64,000 nucleotides of DNA from Jannaschia faecimaris (GTDB lineage Bacteria > Pseudomonadota > Alphaproteobacteria > Rhodobacterales > Rhodobacteraceae). The notes below the pieces were generated by a model. The model searched no databases, had not been told where the DNA came from, and saw only the letters and a program-made list of their open reading frames with translations. Made by a program: the position numbers and the translations under genes. Location of the stretch: NCBI RefSeq assembly GCF_900107415.1, contig NZ_FNPX01000002.1:1-64000 (forward strand), given 5' to 3'. Positions 18,209-27,909 of the stretch are shown piece by piece. How positions within the stretch are numbered: position 1 is the first letter of the stretch; the number at the start of each line of letters is the position of its first letter.

Positions 18209-19080
18209 TCAACAATATCGCCGATGGCGGGGGAATTGATGCGACGGGCGTGACGGTCACCTATCGAAACGGCCACACAGCCCTGCGCGATGCGACATTT
18301 CACATACCGCGCGGGACAGTCACGGCTCTGGTCGGTGTGAACGGTGCTGGGAAGTCCACCCTTTTCAAGGCGATCATGGGCTTTGTCCCCGCCAGCAACG
18401 GAGAAATCCGCCTGCTGGGGCAACCGGTAAAACAGGCGCTCAAATCGAACGTCGTCGCCTATGTGCCCCAGTCGGAAGAGGTCGATTGGGCCTTCCCAGT
18501 GCTTGTCGAGGACGTCGTAATGATGGGCCGCTACGGGCACATGGGATTTCTGCGGCGGGCCCGACCTGCGGACCATGCCGCCGTGGCAGATGCCCTGGCC
18601 CGCGTTGGAATGACCGACTACCGCCATCGCCAGATCGGAGAACTGTCGGGTGGTCAGCGAAAGCGGGTCTTTCTTGCACGGGCGCTGGCGCAGGACGGCC
18701 AGGTGATCCTTCTGGACGAGCCTTTCACGGGCGTTGATGTGAAGACGGAAGAGCAGATCATCACACTGCTTCGCGAGATGCGCGACGAAGGGCGGGTGAT
18801 GCTCGTCTCGACGCACAACCTCGGCTCCGTGCCCGAATTCTGTGACCGGACCGTCTTGGTGAAAGGAACCGTGACGGCTTACGGCAAGACGGACGAAATC
18901 TATACACGCGAAAACCTTGAGGAAGCCTTTGGCGGCGTGCTGCGGCATTTCACGCTCGGGGGCACGGACCTGCACCACGACGACGAAGACACCCGCGAGG
19001 TCCGGATCATCACGGACGACGAACGGCCCTTCGTTCTCTATGGCGAAAAACGCGACAGCGATGAGAACGAGGATGCTTGA
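18205..19080 (+). CDS. sitB: Metal ABC transporter ATPase (SitB-like)
   Basis: 291-residue ATP-binding subunit. Walker [11 protein letters not shown]-loop VPQSEEVDW, signature [15 protein letters not shown], Walker [13 protein letters not shown], and the switch His in LVSTHNLG. The C-terminus is extended and acidic (DDEDTREV ... DSDENEDA), which is common in SitB homologues. ATG overlaps the sitA stop. Drives uptake through SitC/SitD. Confidence 0.94.
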   Translation: MINNIADGGGIDATGVTVTYRNGHTALRDATFHIPRGTVTALVGVNGAGKSTLFKAIMGFVPASNGEIRLLGQPVKQALKSNVVAYVPQSEEVDWAFPVLVEDVVMMGRYGHMGFLRRARPADHAAVADALARVGMTDYRHRQIGELSGGQRKRVFLARALAQDGQVILLDEPFTGVDVKTEEQIITLLREMRDEGRVMLVSTHNLGSVPEFCDRTVLVKGTVTAYGKTDEIYTRENLEEAFGGVLRHFTLGGTDLHHDDEDTREVRIITDDERPFVLYGEKRDSDENEDA

Positions 19081-19912
19081 GCCCTTCGCCTATTCTTACA
19101 TGGTCAATGCGATGTGGGTATCGGCCCTAGTGGGCGGCGTCTGCGCATTTCTCAGTTGCTTCCTGATGCTCAAGGGCTGGTCACTCATCGGTGACGCCCT
19201 GTCCCATTCGGTCGTGCCGGGCGTGGCCGGGGCATACCTGCTGGGCTTGCCCTTTGCCTTCGGAGCTTTCATCGCGGGCGGGCTGGCCGCGGCGGCGATG
19301 CTTTTCCTGTCCGATCGATCGGGGCTGAAACCGGACGTCATCATCGGGATCATCTTCACCTCGTTCTTCGGGTTGGGCCTATTCATGGTGTCCCTGAACC
19401 CCGTTTCCGTCTCGGTCCAGACAATCACGATGGGCAACATCCTCGCCATAACGCCGGAAGATACGCTTCAACTGGTCATCATCGGCGTCGTGTCCGGGAC
19501 AGTGCTTTTGCTGAAATGGAAGGACTTGCTGGTCACGTTCTTCGACGAAAGCCACGCGCGATCGATCGGGTTGCGGCCCGGCCTGCTGAAGGCGGTGTTC
19601 TTCACGCTGCTGTCCGCCTGCGTCGTCGCCGCCATGCAGACGGTAGGCGCATTCCTGGTGATCGCGATGGTCGTCACCCCGGGGGCAACGGCCTATCTTC
19701 TGACCAACCGGTTCCCGCGTCTTCTGACGCTGTCGGTGGGCATCGGGGCGGGCACATCTTTCGTCGGGGCCTACCTGAGTTTCTTTCTCGACGGAGCCAC
19801 GGGCGGCATCATCGTGGCGCTGCAGACGCTCATCTTCCTGACGGCCTTTGTCTTTGCACCCCAACACGGCATTCTGGCTGCACGTCGGCGGTCGGCAAAG
19901 GGCGGCGCGTGA
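19073..19912 (+). CDS. sitC: Metal ABC transporter permease (SitC-like)
   Basis: 279-residue ABC-3 family permease with about eight hydrophobic helices. The family motif is [31 protein letters not shown] near the N-terminus, followed by [14 protein letters not shown] and [20 protein letters not shown]. Starts inside the end of sitB at ATG 19073 after ACGAGG; ATG 19061 is an alternative. Pairs with SitD as the heterodimeric channel. Confidence 0.92.
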   Translation: MLEPFAYSYMVNAMWVSALVGGVCAFLSCFLMLKGWSLIGDALSHSVVPGVAGAYLLGLPFAFGAFIAGGLAAAAMLFLSDRSGLKPDVIIGIIFTSFFGLGLFMVSLNPVSVSVQTITMGNILAITPEDTLQLVIIGVVSGTVLLLKWKDLLVTFFDESHARSIGLRPGLLKAVFFTLLSACVVAAMQTVGAFLVIAMVVTPGATAYLLTNRFPRLLTLSVGIGAGTSFVGAYLSFFLDGATGGIIVALQTLIFLTAFVFAPQHGILAARRRSAKGGA

Positions 19913-20739
19913 TGGAGGCCCTTCTGCTGCCGTTTCAATTCCCGTTCATGCAGAACGGTTTCCTGATCGCACTGATCGTATCACCAGCTGCGGCTATGCT
20001 GTCGTGCTTCCTTGTGCTCAAGGGTTGGGCGCTGATGGGCGATGCCGTCAGCCACGCGATCCTGCCGGGGGTTGTGCTGGCCTACTTGCTGGGTTTGCCG
20101 TTGATTTTCGGTGCGTTCGTCGCGGGTATGGGCTGTTCGTTGCTGACGGGCTACCTTGCGGAAAACTCCCGCGTGAAACGCGATACAGTTATGGGCGTCG
20201 TCTTTTCCGGGATGTTCGCGGTCGGTCTGATCATCTTTGTGGCCTTTCCGTCCGATGCGCACCTGGACCATATTTTGTTCGGCAACATGCTTGGGGTCGG
20301 ACGCGCCGATCTGTGGACCGCGCTGGCGATTTCGGCACCGGTGGCGATGATTTTCGTCGTAAAATGGCGCGATTTTCTCCTCCATGCTTTCGATCCCGCA
20401 CAGGCGCAGGCGGCAGGGTTGAATACGAAGGCGCTCCATTACGGCTTGCTGACGATCTTATCATTGGTCGTCGTTGCGGTGCTGACGGCCGTGGGCCTGA
20501 TCCTGGCGGTCGCACTGCTGGTGACTCCGGGCGCGATAGCCTTTCTTCTGACGCGTAGCTTCGGGCGAATGATGATTGTTGCGGTGGTCGCCTGTACCGG
20601 ATCGATGATGATAGGAATCTATGCCAGTTTTTTCCTCGACAGCGCGCCTGCCCCCACAGTTGTATTGGTTCTGACGACCGTGTTCCTGGCCGCTTTCGTG
20701 CGCCGCCGGATCACTGTGGCCCGCCTGTCGGCAGCATGA
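19912..20739 (+). CDS. sitD: Metal ABC transporter permease (SitD-like)
   Basis: 275-residue paralogue of the preceding permease, ABC-3 family: SCFLVLKGWALMGDAVSHAI, then GVVFSGMFAVGLIIF, HLDHILFGNMLGV and VGLILAVALLVTPGAIAFLL. The start ATG 19912 overlaps the sitC stop (TGATG). Two different permeases are the hallmark of the Sit (Mn/Fe) type against the single permease of ZnuABC. A weak hairpin at about 20745-20765 follows. Confidence 0.92.
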   Translation: MEALLLPFQFPFMQNGFLIALIVSPAAAMLSCFLVLKGWALMGDAVSHAILPGVVLAYLLGLPLIFGAFVAGMGCSLLTGYLAENSRVKRDTVMGVVFSGMFAVGLIIFVAFPSDAHLDHILFGNMLGVGRADLWTALAISAPVAMIFVVKWRDFLLHAFDPAQAQAAGLNTKALHYGLLTILSLVVVAVLTAVGLILAVALLVTPGAIAFLLTRSFGRMMIVAVVACTGSMMIGIYASFFLDSAPAPTVVLVLTTVFLAAFVRRRITVARLSAA

Positions 20740-20799
20740 AAAAAGGGCCGCCCGCAGGCGACCCTCAATATTTTAGAACTCGTTAATACGAAGACGTCC

Positions 20800-21282
20800 T
20801 TAGCCGTTGGCGATGATCGTCTCGATTTCGGTCCGCTGTTGCTGGGACTCACTTTCCGACGAGGTCAGAAAGTACAACTCCGCGACCTGTGCATCCGTCA
20901 GAGTGCTCACGTCGATCTCAATGCCACGCGTGTTCATCTGGGCTTGGACGGTTTCTACAACCGAAGGTTCGGCATCGCGCGCGGCCTTTATGCGGGCTGC
21001 TTCTTCCGGCGTTACAACGACCGTCTCGGCTTCCGGATCGCGCAGTTCGGCCAAGACGGCATCAATGCGGCCCGTGCCTGCGTTGACGTTGTCAGTGGAA
21101 GTCGTCGCCAGATAGATTTCCAGCACCTGCGCGTCCGACATCTGCTCCACTGAGTAGCCCTCGTAGGCTGCACCGGCGAGCGTCGTCTCGACCGATTCGA
21201 CAATTGTCGGGGACACCCCGGTGTATGCTGCGGCGGATGTTGCGGTAAGTGCGGCGGCGGTTACTACGGTAAAGCGGGTCAT
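20800..21282 (-). CDS. Secreted protein with two internal repeats, unknown function
   Basis: 160 residues with a signal peptide (MTRFTVVTAAALTATSAAAYTG). The mature part holds two related units: one with TIVESVETTLAG...SDAQVLEIYLATTSTD (about 26-65) and one with SVVETVQAQMNT...TDAQVAELYFLTSSES (about 109-148), separated by an acidic helical stretch (TPEEAARIKAARDAEP). The repeat core is [ST]DAQVxE[IL]YxxT[ST]S. No cysteines. AAAGGACT upstream of ATG is the ribosome-binding site. Converges on sitD. I do not recognise the family; a periplasmic location is likely. Confidence 0.75.
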   Translation of the reverse strand: MTRFTVVTAAALTATSAAAYTGVSPTIVESVETTLAGAAYEGYSVEQMSDAQVLEIYLATTSTDNVNAGTGRIDAVLAELRDPEAETVVVTPEEAARIKAARDAEPSVVETVQAQMNTRGIEIDVSTLTDAQVAELYFLTSSESESQQQRTEIETIIANG

Positions 21283-21630
21283 AAGTAGTCCTTTCTGTTA
21301 CAATCGGCTGTTTGCCATTTGCTGACAGTCCAACACCCTCCGTCCCGCGATAGTTTCGAATTTTTTAGTAAACAATTATTGGAACTTGACCGGGATCACC
21401 CGCGTTCGCCGCACCGCCCCATGTCGCAAAATTCGAACACCCCGACCCTTTTCACGGGGCCGGGGTGTCGCTCAAACGATTGCCTCCCGCACCGCACAAC
21501 CACCGGAAGACAACCGGAGCCAGGAAAGACGTGATCTTTGCGAAAGTCGGTGTATGCGGTTCATCAAATGAACAGGCGGATCCCAATTTAGTTCCCGCCC
21601 CCGTACGGCGCGATCACCGACCGGGATCGG
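21283..21630. other. Intergenic region between the repeat protein and hppD
   Basis: No gene is supported. It contains an AT-rich stretch at about 21358-21385, probably the promoter of the secreted protein (minus strand), and a GC hairpin at 21437-21468. Confidence 0.5.
21437..21468 (-). terminator. Hairpin downstream of hppD
   Basis: ACACCCCG (21437-21444) pairs with CGGGGTGT (21461-21468), with an inner CCC/GGG pairing around TTTTCAC. On the minus strand it is followed by TCGAATTTT, about 160 bp past the hppD stop. Confidence 0.5.
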
Positions 21631-22737
21631 TCAGGTCGCAGTCAAAACGCCGCGCGCCACCTGATCGGCCTCGATGGATTCGAACAGAGCCTTGAAGTTG
21701 CCTTCGCCGAAGCCGTCGTCGCCCTTGCGCTGAATGAACTCGAAGAAGATCGGGCCGATGCATGTCTTGGAGAAGATCTGCAGCAGGATCCGCGTCTCAC
21801 GCTCGCCGCCGTCAGCATCGATGACGCCCTCGCCATCGATCAGGATGCCGTGCTTGGCCATGCGGTCCAGCGGCTCCTGGTGGTCGGTCACACGCTCGCG
21901 GCTCTGGTCATAATAGGTTTGCGGAGGCTTGGGCATGAACTTTACGCCATTCTCAGCTATGGCATCCACCGCCTCGTAGATGTCACGCGCGCCGACGGCG
22001 ATATGCTGAATGCCCTCGCCGTTGTAGCGCTTGAGGTACTCGACAATCTGCCCGGTCTCGCCCCGATCCTCGTTGATCGGAATGCGAATGCGACCGCAGG
22101 GTGAGGTGAGCGCTCGCGACAGAAGGCCGGAATACTTGCCCTTGATGTCGAAAAACCGAATTTCACGAAAGTTGAACAAGTCGCCATAGAAATGGAACCA
22201 CTTGTCCATGTTCCCCCTGTGCACGTTGTGCGTCAGATGATCGAGGTAGTGGAAGCCCACGCCGGCGGGGTGGGCCTTGGCAATCCAGTTAAACTCAGCA
22301 TTGAAGGGCGAGGCGTCGCGATACTGATCGATAAAGTAGATCAGGCTGCCGCCAATCCCGACAATCGCGGGCACATCCATCATCTTGCCCGGCCCTTCGT
22401 AGGGTTGCGCGCCCTTTGCCACGGCGTGGTCGAACGCGTGCTGCGCGTCGGCAACGCGCCAACCCATCGCCGGGGCACAGGGACCATGCTCGTTGACGAA
22501 CTCCATGGCATGGCTGCCGGGCGTCGCGTCGATCAGGTAGCTTATGTCGCCCTGCTGCCAAACCTCCAGTGGCTTGGACTTGTGGTTCGCCACATGGATG
22601 TAACCTTGTCGCGTGAAGACATCGCGCAATTGTTGCGGGTCTTCATGGGCAAAGGCGACAAAGGCAAATCCGTCGGTCCCGGCAGGGTTTTTGGCGCTGA
22701 TTTCGGCATAAGGGGCGTCGTGGGGGAAAGGTCCCAT
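21631..22737 (-). CDS. hppD: 4-hydroxyphenylpyruvate dioxygenase
   Basis: Non-heme Fe(II) enzyme of tyrosine degradation that converts 4-hydroxyphenylpyruvate to homogentisate. 368 residues with two VOC-type halves. Iron ligands fit the family: His in GVGFHYLDHLTHNV, His in GIQHIAVGA and Glu in PIFFEFIQRKGDDGFGEGNF, which is the diagnostic C-terminal segment. Start 22737 has AGGAG upstream; 45 codons of open frame further upstream lie in the divergent promoter. Probably controlled by the divergent Lrp-type gene. Confidence 0.96.
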   Translation of the reverse strand: MGPFPHDAPYAEISAKNPAGTDGFAFVAFAHEDPQQLRDVFTRQGYIHVANHKSKPLEVWQQGDISYLIDATPGSHAMEFVNEHGPCAPAMGWRVADAQHAFDHAVAKGAQPYEGPGKMMDVPAIVGIGGSLIYFIDQYRDASPFNAEFNWIAKAHPAGVGFHYLDHLTHNVHRGNMDKWFHFYGDLFNFREIRFFDIKGKYSGLLSRALTSPCGRIRIPINEDRGETGQIVEYLKRYNGEGIQHIAVGARDIYEAVDAIAENGVKFMPKPPQTYYDQSRERVTDHQEPLDRMAKHGILIDGEGVIDADGGERETRILLQIFSKTCIGPIFFEFIQRKGDDGFGEGNFKALFESIEADQVARGVLTAT

Positions 22738-22811
22738 GGGGCGTACTCCTGTTTGATGCCTTTGTGACAGGAATTCAGCCCGCGATTTGCGCATCATGCG
22801 GCGCTTCGCGC

Positions 22812-22817
22812 TATAAT
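22812..22817 (+). promoter_or_regulatory. Possible -10 box (TATAAT) in the hppD/Lrp divergent region
   Basis: A perfect TATAAT lies 59 bp before the ATG of the Lrp-type gene, in a 138-bp divergent region that also contains short repeated GCGC/ATATGC elements, for example ATATGCGCGA and GCGCGCAAAATATGCA. These may be Lrp-family sites controlling both genes. Confidence 0.35.
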
Positions 22818-22875
22818 ATGCGCGACTTCGTTGGACGTGAACTATTGAGCGCGCAAAATATGCATTGGACATGAT

Positions 22876-23328
22876 ATGGATGATACGGACCGAAAACTAC
22901 TGCGCCTGATTCAGCGCGACGCAACCCTGACGGCCGATGCATTGGGTCAGGCACTCAACCTATCCACCAGCCAGGCAGGGCGGCGCCGCGCGAAACTGGA
23001 AGCAGACGGCGTGGTTCGCGCGACGGTTGCCCGGCTGGATCCGGCGCGCGTCGGTCTGGACGTGCAGGCCTTCGTGCAGGTCCAGATGACCAGCCACGCA
23101 CCGACAGGCGCGCGTGCCTTTCTTCGCCTGCTTGAGGCGGAGCCACGCGTCGCCTCGGTCTGGACCCTGACCGGAGAGGCGGACTACCTTCTGCGGGTCT
23201 GGTGCCCTGACCTCACCGCGCTGAACGATCTGGTCCACAAGGTTCTCCTGCCTCATCCGGCGGTCGCGAGAGTCCAGAGTCAGATCGTGATGGATCAACC
23301 CAAACGCGACGGTCCTTTGCCGATCTGA
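22876..23328 (+). CDS. Lrp/AsnC family transcriptional regulator
   Basis: 150 residues: an N-terminal winged helix-turn-helix (DRKLLRLIQRDATLTADALG, then LSTSQAGRRRAKLEADGVV) and a C-terminal RAM/AsnC ligand-binding domain (VWTLTGEADYLLRVW ... VHKVLLPHPAVARVQSQIVM). These proteins form octamers that sense amino acids. Divergent from hppD with 138 bp between, so it probably senses tyrosine, phenylalanine or a related keto acid and controls hppD. Confidence 0.93.
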   Translation: MDDTDRKLLRLIQRDATLTADALGQALNLSTSQAGRRRAKLEADGVVRATVARLDPARVGLDVQAFVQVQMTSHAPTGARAFLRLLEAEPRVASVWTLTGEADYLLRVWCPDLTALNDLVHKVLLPHPAVARVQSQIVMDQPKRDGPLPI

Positions 23329-23385
23329 CATCTCGGGCCAACCGAGACGATTGTCGCACCTGTCGACCTGCACTACACAGTAGAA

Positions 23386-25293
23386 ATGGAAACATTCCTT
23401 CTTCAGGCGGCCATCTACCTCGGGGCGGCGACGATCTGCGTCCCGCTCGCCGTGCGCTTCGGGCTGGGCTCCGTTCTGGGCTATCTTGTCGCCGGCATAA
23501 TGATCGGCCCAGTGATGGGATTGGTCGGGTCAGAAACCGAGCAATTGCAGCATTTCGCCGAATTCGGCGTGGTCATGATGCTTTTCGTGATCGGTCTGGA
23601 ACTGGAACCCCGGGCGCTTTGGGACATGCGCGCGCGGCTGCTTGGTCTTGGTCTGGGTCAGGTTCTATTGACCGGAGCCGCCATCGTGGCAGGCACGATG
23701 GCGCTTGGACTCACTTGGCAGGTTGCCACCGCGATCGGGATGATCCTGGCCCTGTCATCGACGGCGATCATCATGCAGACCCTGTCGGAAAAGAACCTGA
23801 CGGCGACGCGCGGAGGACGGTCCGCCTTCTCGGTCCTGCTTGCGCAGGATATCGTCGTTATCCCGATGCTGGCCATAATGCCATTGCTGGCGGTTGGGGG
23901 CGGCAGAAGCCGCTCACAGGGCGGAGGCCACGGCGACGCGCCGACGGTGGGCGACGGCGAAAGCGCCACCATGATGGCCGATGTCGGGCATTGGGTCGAT
24001 ACTGTCCCTGGCTGGGGCCTGGCCCTGCTGACGGTGGGGGCGGTCGGGGTCGTCGTTCTTGGCGGGACCTTCGTGACCCGGCATGTGTTTACCTTCGTCG
24101 GGGCCGCGCGCCTGCGCGAGATGCATACCGTGGTAACCTTGCTTTTCGTGATCGGTGTCGCTGTCCTGATGTCGGCGGTCGGACTTTCTCCGGCGCTCGG
24201 AACATTTTTGGCCGGCGTTGTGCTGGCCAATTCCGAATTCCGGCATGAGCTGGAGGCCGATATCGAACCGTTCAAGGGCATCCTGCTGGGGCTGTTCTTC
24301 ATCACCGTCGGCGCGGGTATCGACTTCAACACCTTCGCATCCGCACCCCTGATCGTCCTCGGCGCGACTGCGGCGCTGATCCTGGTGAAGGGCGCGATAC
24401 TCTTTATATTGGCACTTGTTTTCCAGCTGAAGGGGCGTGACCGCATTCTCTTCACCTTGTCGCTGGCGCAGGCCGGGGAATTCGGATTCGTCCTCGTCTC
24501 GGTCGCGTTCGGCGACGGGGTGATCGGCCCGGAATTGCGCGGCATTCTTTTGCTGGTCATCGCGTTGTCGATGCTACTGACTCCACTGCTGTTCATCGCT
24601 TACGAGCGATTGGCAGCAAGGCACCCCGCAGGCGAAAGCGCGCCCGACGACGACATCGACGAGCAGGCGAGCATCATCATCGCGGGCGTTGGGCGTTTTG
24701 GTCAGGTCGTCCAGCGGATGTTGCACGGCGCGGGCCTGCGCACGGTGGTGCTCGATCGCGATATCCAGACAATTCAACTACTGCGTAAATTCGGCGTCAA
24801 AACCTACATGGGGGATCCGACGCGTCCTGAATTGCTTAGGGCGGCGGGCCTGAACACAGCGAAGATACTGATCGTCGCGCTGGATGACCGGGCCGATTCG
24901 ATCAGGCTGGTGAAACAGGCAAAGGCGGCGACCCCCCACATCCACATCATCGCACGCGCCTACGACCGCGTGCACGTCTACGAATTGTTCCGCGCCGGTG
25001 CCGATCAAATCGTGCGGGAAATGTTCGACAGCTCCCTGCGTGTCGGGCGCTACGCATTAGAGCAAATGGGCTGGTCCGAAAAGGAGGCTCACGAGGCGCG
25101 CGAAGCATTCTTCAAGCATGATCGCGAAGCGATGCTTGCCCTGGCAAAACTTTGGAAACCAGGCGTTCCAATCGAGGACAATCCGGAATACGCCGAGCTG
25201 GCGCGCGAATTGAGCAAGGGCTTGGAAAACGCGCTGCTGACGCGGTTCGGCGAAGACGAAGACGCCGCAGCAGCGGCCAAGTCATCCGACTGA
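23386..25293 (+). CDS. CPA2 cation:proton antiporter with RCK (TrkA-N) domain, KefB/KefC-like
   Basis: 635 residues. About a dozen membrane helices carry the CPA2 motifs (FGVVMMLFVIGLELEPRALW, ALSSTAIIMQTLSE, LLAQDIVVIPMLA), then a cytosolic RCK domain from ASIIIAGVGRFGQVVQRML through VVLDRDIQTIQLLRKFG and a helical tail. It probably exports K+ in exchange for protons. A loop after helix 6 is unusual: glycine- and serine-rich (about residues 168-200, GGGRSRSQGGGHGDAPTVGD). It converges on the dehydrogenase gene. Confidence 0.92.
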   Translation: METFLLQAAIYLGAATICVPLAVRFGLGSVLGYLVAGIMIGPVMGLVGSETEQLQHFAEFGVVMMLFVIGLELEPRALWDMRARLLGLGLGQVLLTGAAIVAGTMALGLTWQVATAIGMILALSSTAIIMQTLSEKNLTATRGGRSAFSVLLAQDIVVIPMLAIMPLLAVGGGRSRSQGGGHGDAPTVGDGESATMMADVGHWVDTVPGWGLALLTVGAVGVVVLGGTFVTRHVFTFVGAARLREMHTVVTLLFVIGVAVLMSAVGLSPALGTFLAGVVLANSEFRHELEADIEPFKGILLGLFFITVGAGIDFNTFASAPLIVLGATAALILVKGAILFILALVFQLKGRDRILFTLSLAQAGEFGFVLVSVAFGDGVIGPELRGILLLVIALSMLLTPLLFIAYERLAARHPAGESAPDDDIDEQASIIIAGVGRFGQVVQRMLHGAGLRTVVLDRDIQTIQLLRKFGVKTYMGDPTRPELLRAAGLNTAKILIVALDDRADSIRLVKQAKAATPHIHIIARAYDRVHVYELFRAGADQIVREMFDSSLRVGRYALEQMGWSEKEAHEAREAFFKHDREAMLALAKLWKPGVPIEDNPEYAELARELSKGLENALLTRFGEDEDAAAAAKSSD

Positions 25294-25325
25294 ATAAACC
25301 GAAACTCGGATCACCATCGTGGGGG

Positions 25326-25353
25326 TGCCCCGCCGATTGCAGCAGGCGGGGCA
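25326..25353. terminator. Hairpin between the antiporter and dehydrogenase genes
   Basis: TGCCCCGCC (25326-25334) pairs with GGCGGGGCA (25345-25353). It lies between two convergent genes and could serve both, although no T-run follows. Confidence 0.5.
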
Positions 25354-25362
25354 GCGGACCGG

Positions 25363-26790
25363 TCAGAGGCCCTTTGCCTGATAGCTGGCGGCAATACGAC
25401 CGATCGAGACGATGAACCCTGCGGTACGGAGGTCAGGCACGTCCTCACGCCCGTGCCACACGTCGCGCATCGCGCCGTAGGCGGCACGCATCGTATCGTC
25501 GAGACCTGAGCGCACCAGCTCCAGCTCTCCGGCACCGCGCAGGTAGTTGCGCTTGAAGTCATCCGAGAGGGTCCAGGGAACCGACTTGTTCGTCGACAGA
25601 CGCTCCAACTCGTTCACCAAGACGTGGTGGCGGGCCTCCTCGGCCCGGCGCTGCATGCGGCCAAACCGGATATGCGACAGGTTCTTGACCCATTCGAAGT
25701 AGCTCACCGTTACACCACCCGCGTTTGCATAGAGATCGGGGATAATGACACAGCCCTTCTGAAGCAGTATCTCGTTCGCCTCGGCGGTGACCGGGCCGTT
25801 GGCCGCTTCGATGATCAGGGGGGCTTTCACATTGGCCGCGTTGTCGGCATGGATCACGCCTTCCAGCGCAGCCGGGATCAGGATGTCGCACTCGGCTACC
25901 AGAAGTTTGGTGCCATCACGCTCGTAATGGCCGCCCGCGAAATTCGCCACGCCGCCGGTGGTCCGGATGTGCGCCCGCAAGGCGTCCACATCGAGACCTT
26001 CCTCATTGTGGACAGCTCCGTCACGCTCAATCACGCCGGTGATCTTGGCCCCGTCTTCGGCGGCAAGGAAACTTGCGGCATGGTAGCCGACGTTGCCCAA
26101 ACCCTGAACGATGACGCGCTTGCCATCGAGCGAGCCGGACAACCCGGCAGCCTTGATATCTTCGGGATGGCGGAAAAACTCCTGCAGCGCATACTGTACC
26201 CCCCGACCTGTCGCCTCAACGCGGCCGGCGATGCCGCCCGCGTGGGGCGGCTTGCCCGTGACGCAGGCGCGACCGTTGATGTCGGTCGTATTCATGCGTT
26301 GGTACTGATCACTGATCCAGGCCATTTCCCGTTCGCCGGTTCCCATGTCGGGGGCCGGAACGTTCTGGGCGGGGTTGATCAGATCGCGCTTGATCAGTTC
26401 GTAGGCAAAACGCCGCGTGATCATCTCAAGCTCATGCGGCTCCCATGCGTTGGGATCTATGCACAACCCGCCCTTCGATCCGCCAAACGGCGTTTCCACG
26501 AGAGCGCATTTGTAAGTCATCAGCGCCGCCAGCGCCTCCACTTCGTCCTGATGGACGGCGAGGGAGTAGCGGATGCCGCCCTTGACCGGCTCCATGTGCT
26601 CGGAGTGGACGGATCGATATCCGGTGAAAGTATGAATGCTGCCACGCAGACGTACGCCGAAGCGCACCGTATAGGTAGCGTTGCATACGCGGATTTTCTC
26701 CACGAGACCGGGACCGAGATCCATCAGCCCGACCGCCCGATCATACATTGCATTGACCGACGCGCTGAAACCGCCGCTTTTGATGCTCAT
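25363..26790 (-). CDS. Glu/Leu/Phe/Val dehydrogenase family protein (probable glutamate dehydrogenase)
   Basis: 475 residues. Substrate-binding domain with KGGIRYSLAVHQDEVEALA and the catalytic Lys/Asp region MTYKCALVETPFGGSKGG and VPAPDMGTGEREMAW; NAD(P) domain with VIVQGLGNVGYHAASFLA; C-terminal NAGGVTVSYFEWVKNL. It oxidatively deaminates glutamate or the reverse. Start 26790 follows GAGGGGGA; ten further codons upstream are less likely. The cofactor is not clear. Confidence 0.92.
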   Translation of the reverse strand: MSIKSGGFSASVNAMYDRAVGLMDLGPGLVEKIRVCNATYTVRFGVRLRGSIHTFTGYRSVHSEHMEPVKGGIRYSLAVHQDEVEALAALMTYKCALVETPFGGSKGGLCIDPNAWEPHELEMITRRFAYELIKRDLINPAQNVPAPDMGTGEREMAWISDQYQRMNTTDINGRACVTGKPPHAGGIAGRVEATGRGVQYALQEFFRHPEDIKAAGLSGSLDGKRVIVQGLGNVGYHAASFLAAEDGAKITGVIERDGAVHNEEGLDVDALRAHIRTTGGVANFAGGHYERDGTKLLVAECDILIPAALEGVIHADNAANVKAPLIIEAANGPVTAEANEILLQKGCVIIPDLYANAGGVTVSYFEWVKNLSHIRFGRMQRRAEEARHHVLVNELERLSTNKSVPWTLSDDFKRNYLRGAGELELVRSGLDDTMRAAYGAMRDVWHGREDVPDLRTAGFIVSIGRIAASYQAKGL

Positions 26791-26942
26791 CTTTCGATCC
26801 CCCTCGGCCAGAACGGCCACTCCTTCGATTACGCAGACAGCTTAGGGTAGGAACTTCGAAACGACACAGACAATTCGCACGGACTATGGGAAATGCGGGC
26901 ACAATGACAAATTTTCAACGCAATAACGCCCGGCAGTTATGA

Positions 26943-27586
26943 TCAGCCCCACTTGAATGGTCCAGTTTGAGTGTTGGTGCATGATTGGCCTGGATCCATC
27001 GATATGATGGTTTCCGGGGCCGACGGGCGGTAGCCCAGTGCACTGTGTGGTCGTTTGGTATTGTAGTGGTTCCTCCAGCTTTCGATGATGATCTGAGCTT
27101 CGCGCAGTGAATAGAAGATTTCGCCGTTCAGCAGCTCGTCGCGCATTCGCCCGTTGAAACTCTCGCAGTATCCGTTCTCCCATGGCGATCCGGGTTCAAT
27201 GTAGGCAGACTTGACTCCGACAGCTTTGATCCAGCCTCTAACGGCCTCAGCGATGAACTCAGGGCCGTTGTCCATTGCCCGGCAGGGCATCGCAAAGTGA
27301 TGTCACGAGAGGGGTTCAGCCTGAGCCGTCCCATTTTCGGTTGTTTTACAGGCACTTTGAGCCCCTTGCGTCGCCAAGGCCGCTCGACACGTTTGTCATT
27401 TACCTGCCAGCCAGCGTCTCTCAGAAGAGCCGCTACGCGACGATAGCCATATCGGCCAAACTGACGCGTCAGCTCGATCATGTCCGCAAGCAGGCGGTCT
27501 TCGTCAGAACGCCCCTGGGGCAATCGCCGTTGCGTGGATCGGTGCTGGCCCAGAACACGGCAAACGCGACGCTCGGAAACCTTCAT
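26943..27586 (-). pseudogene. IS3-family transposase OrfB, deleted and frameshifted
   Basis: The N-terminal part reads normally (RRVCRVLGQHRSTQR ... RYGYRRVAALLRDAGW ... VKQPKMGRLRLN) and then jumps to another frame that resumes with [38 protein letters not shown] and [15 protein letters not shown]. The stretch that should hold the first catalytic Asp (about 60-70 residues) is missing at about 27290-27330. The second Asp (DNGPEF) and Glu (RDELLNGE) remain. No active DDE transposase can be made. Confidence 0.85.
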
Positions 27587-27630
27587 CTGGCTGCGAACCA
27601 GGTCGATGCAGGCGCAACGTCGCGAGGGGC

Positions 27631-27909
27631 TCAGAAGTTTCCCCGGGCGGCTTCCGAAAGGATCAGCTTATCCAACGTCAGGTCCGACACAGCCCGGCGA
27701 AGGCGCTCGTTTTCCTTCTGCAGCCGCTTCAGTTCCTTGAGTTGCTCTGTGCCCATTCCACCGCACTTCTTCTTCCAGCTGTAATAGGTTTGCTCAGTCA
27801 CACCGATCTGACGGATCGCATCGATCCGCGGCATGCCTTGCCCCATCAGAACTTCAACCTGCCGTAACGTCACGACAATCTCTTCGGACTTCGGTCTCTA
27901 AATGGCCAT
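27631..27909 (-). pseudogene. IS3-family OrfA with early amber codon
   Basis: Helix-turn-helix and leucine-zipper protein: LRQVEVLMGQGMPRIDAIRQ, VTEQTYYSWKKKCGGM, then KELKRLQKENERLRRAVSDL and LTLDKLILSEAARGNF. A well-placed GGAGG and ATG at 27909 read M-A-I-stop-R-P-K-S-E-E-I-V: codon 4 is TAG (27898-27900), after which the family sequence continues in frame. A GTG at 27873 could start a shorter protein. Confidence 0.8.
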
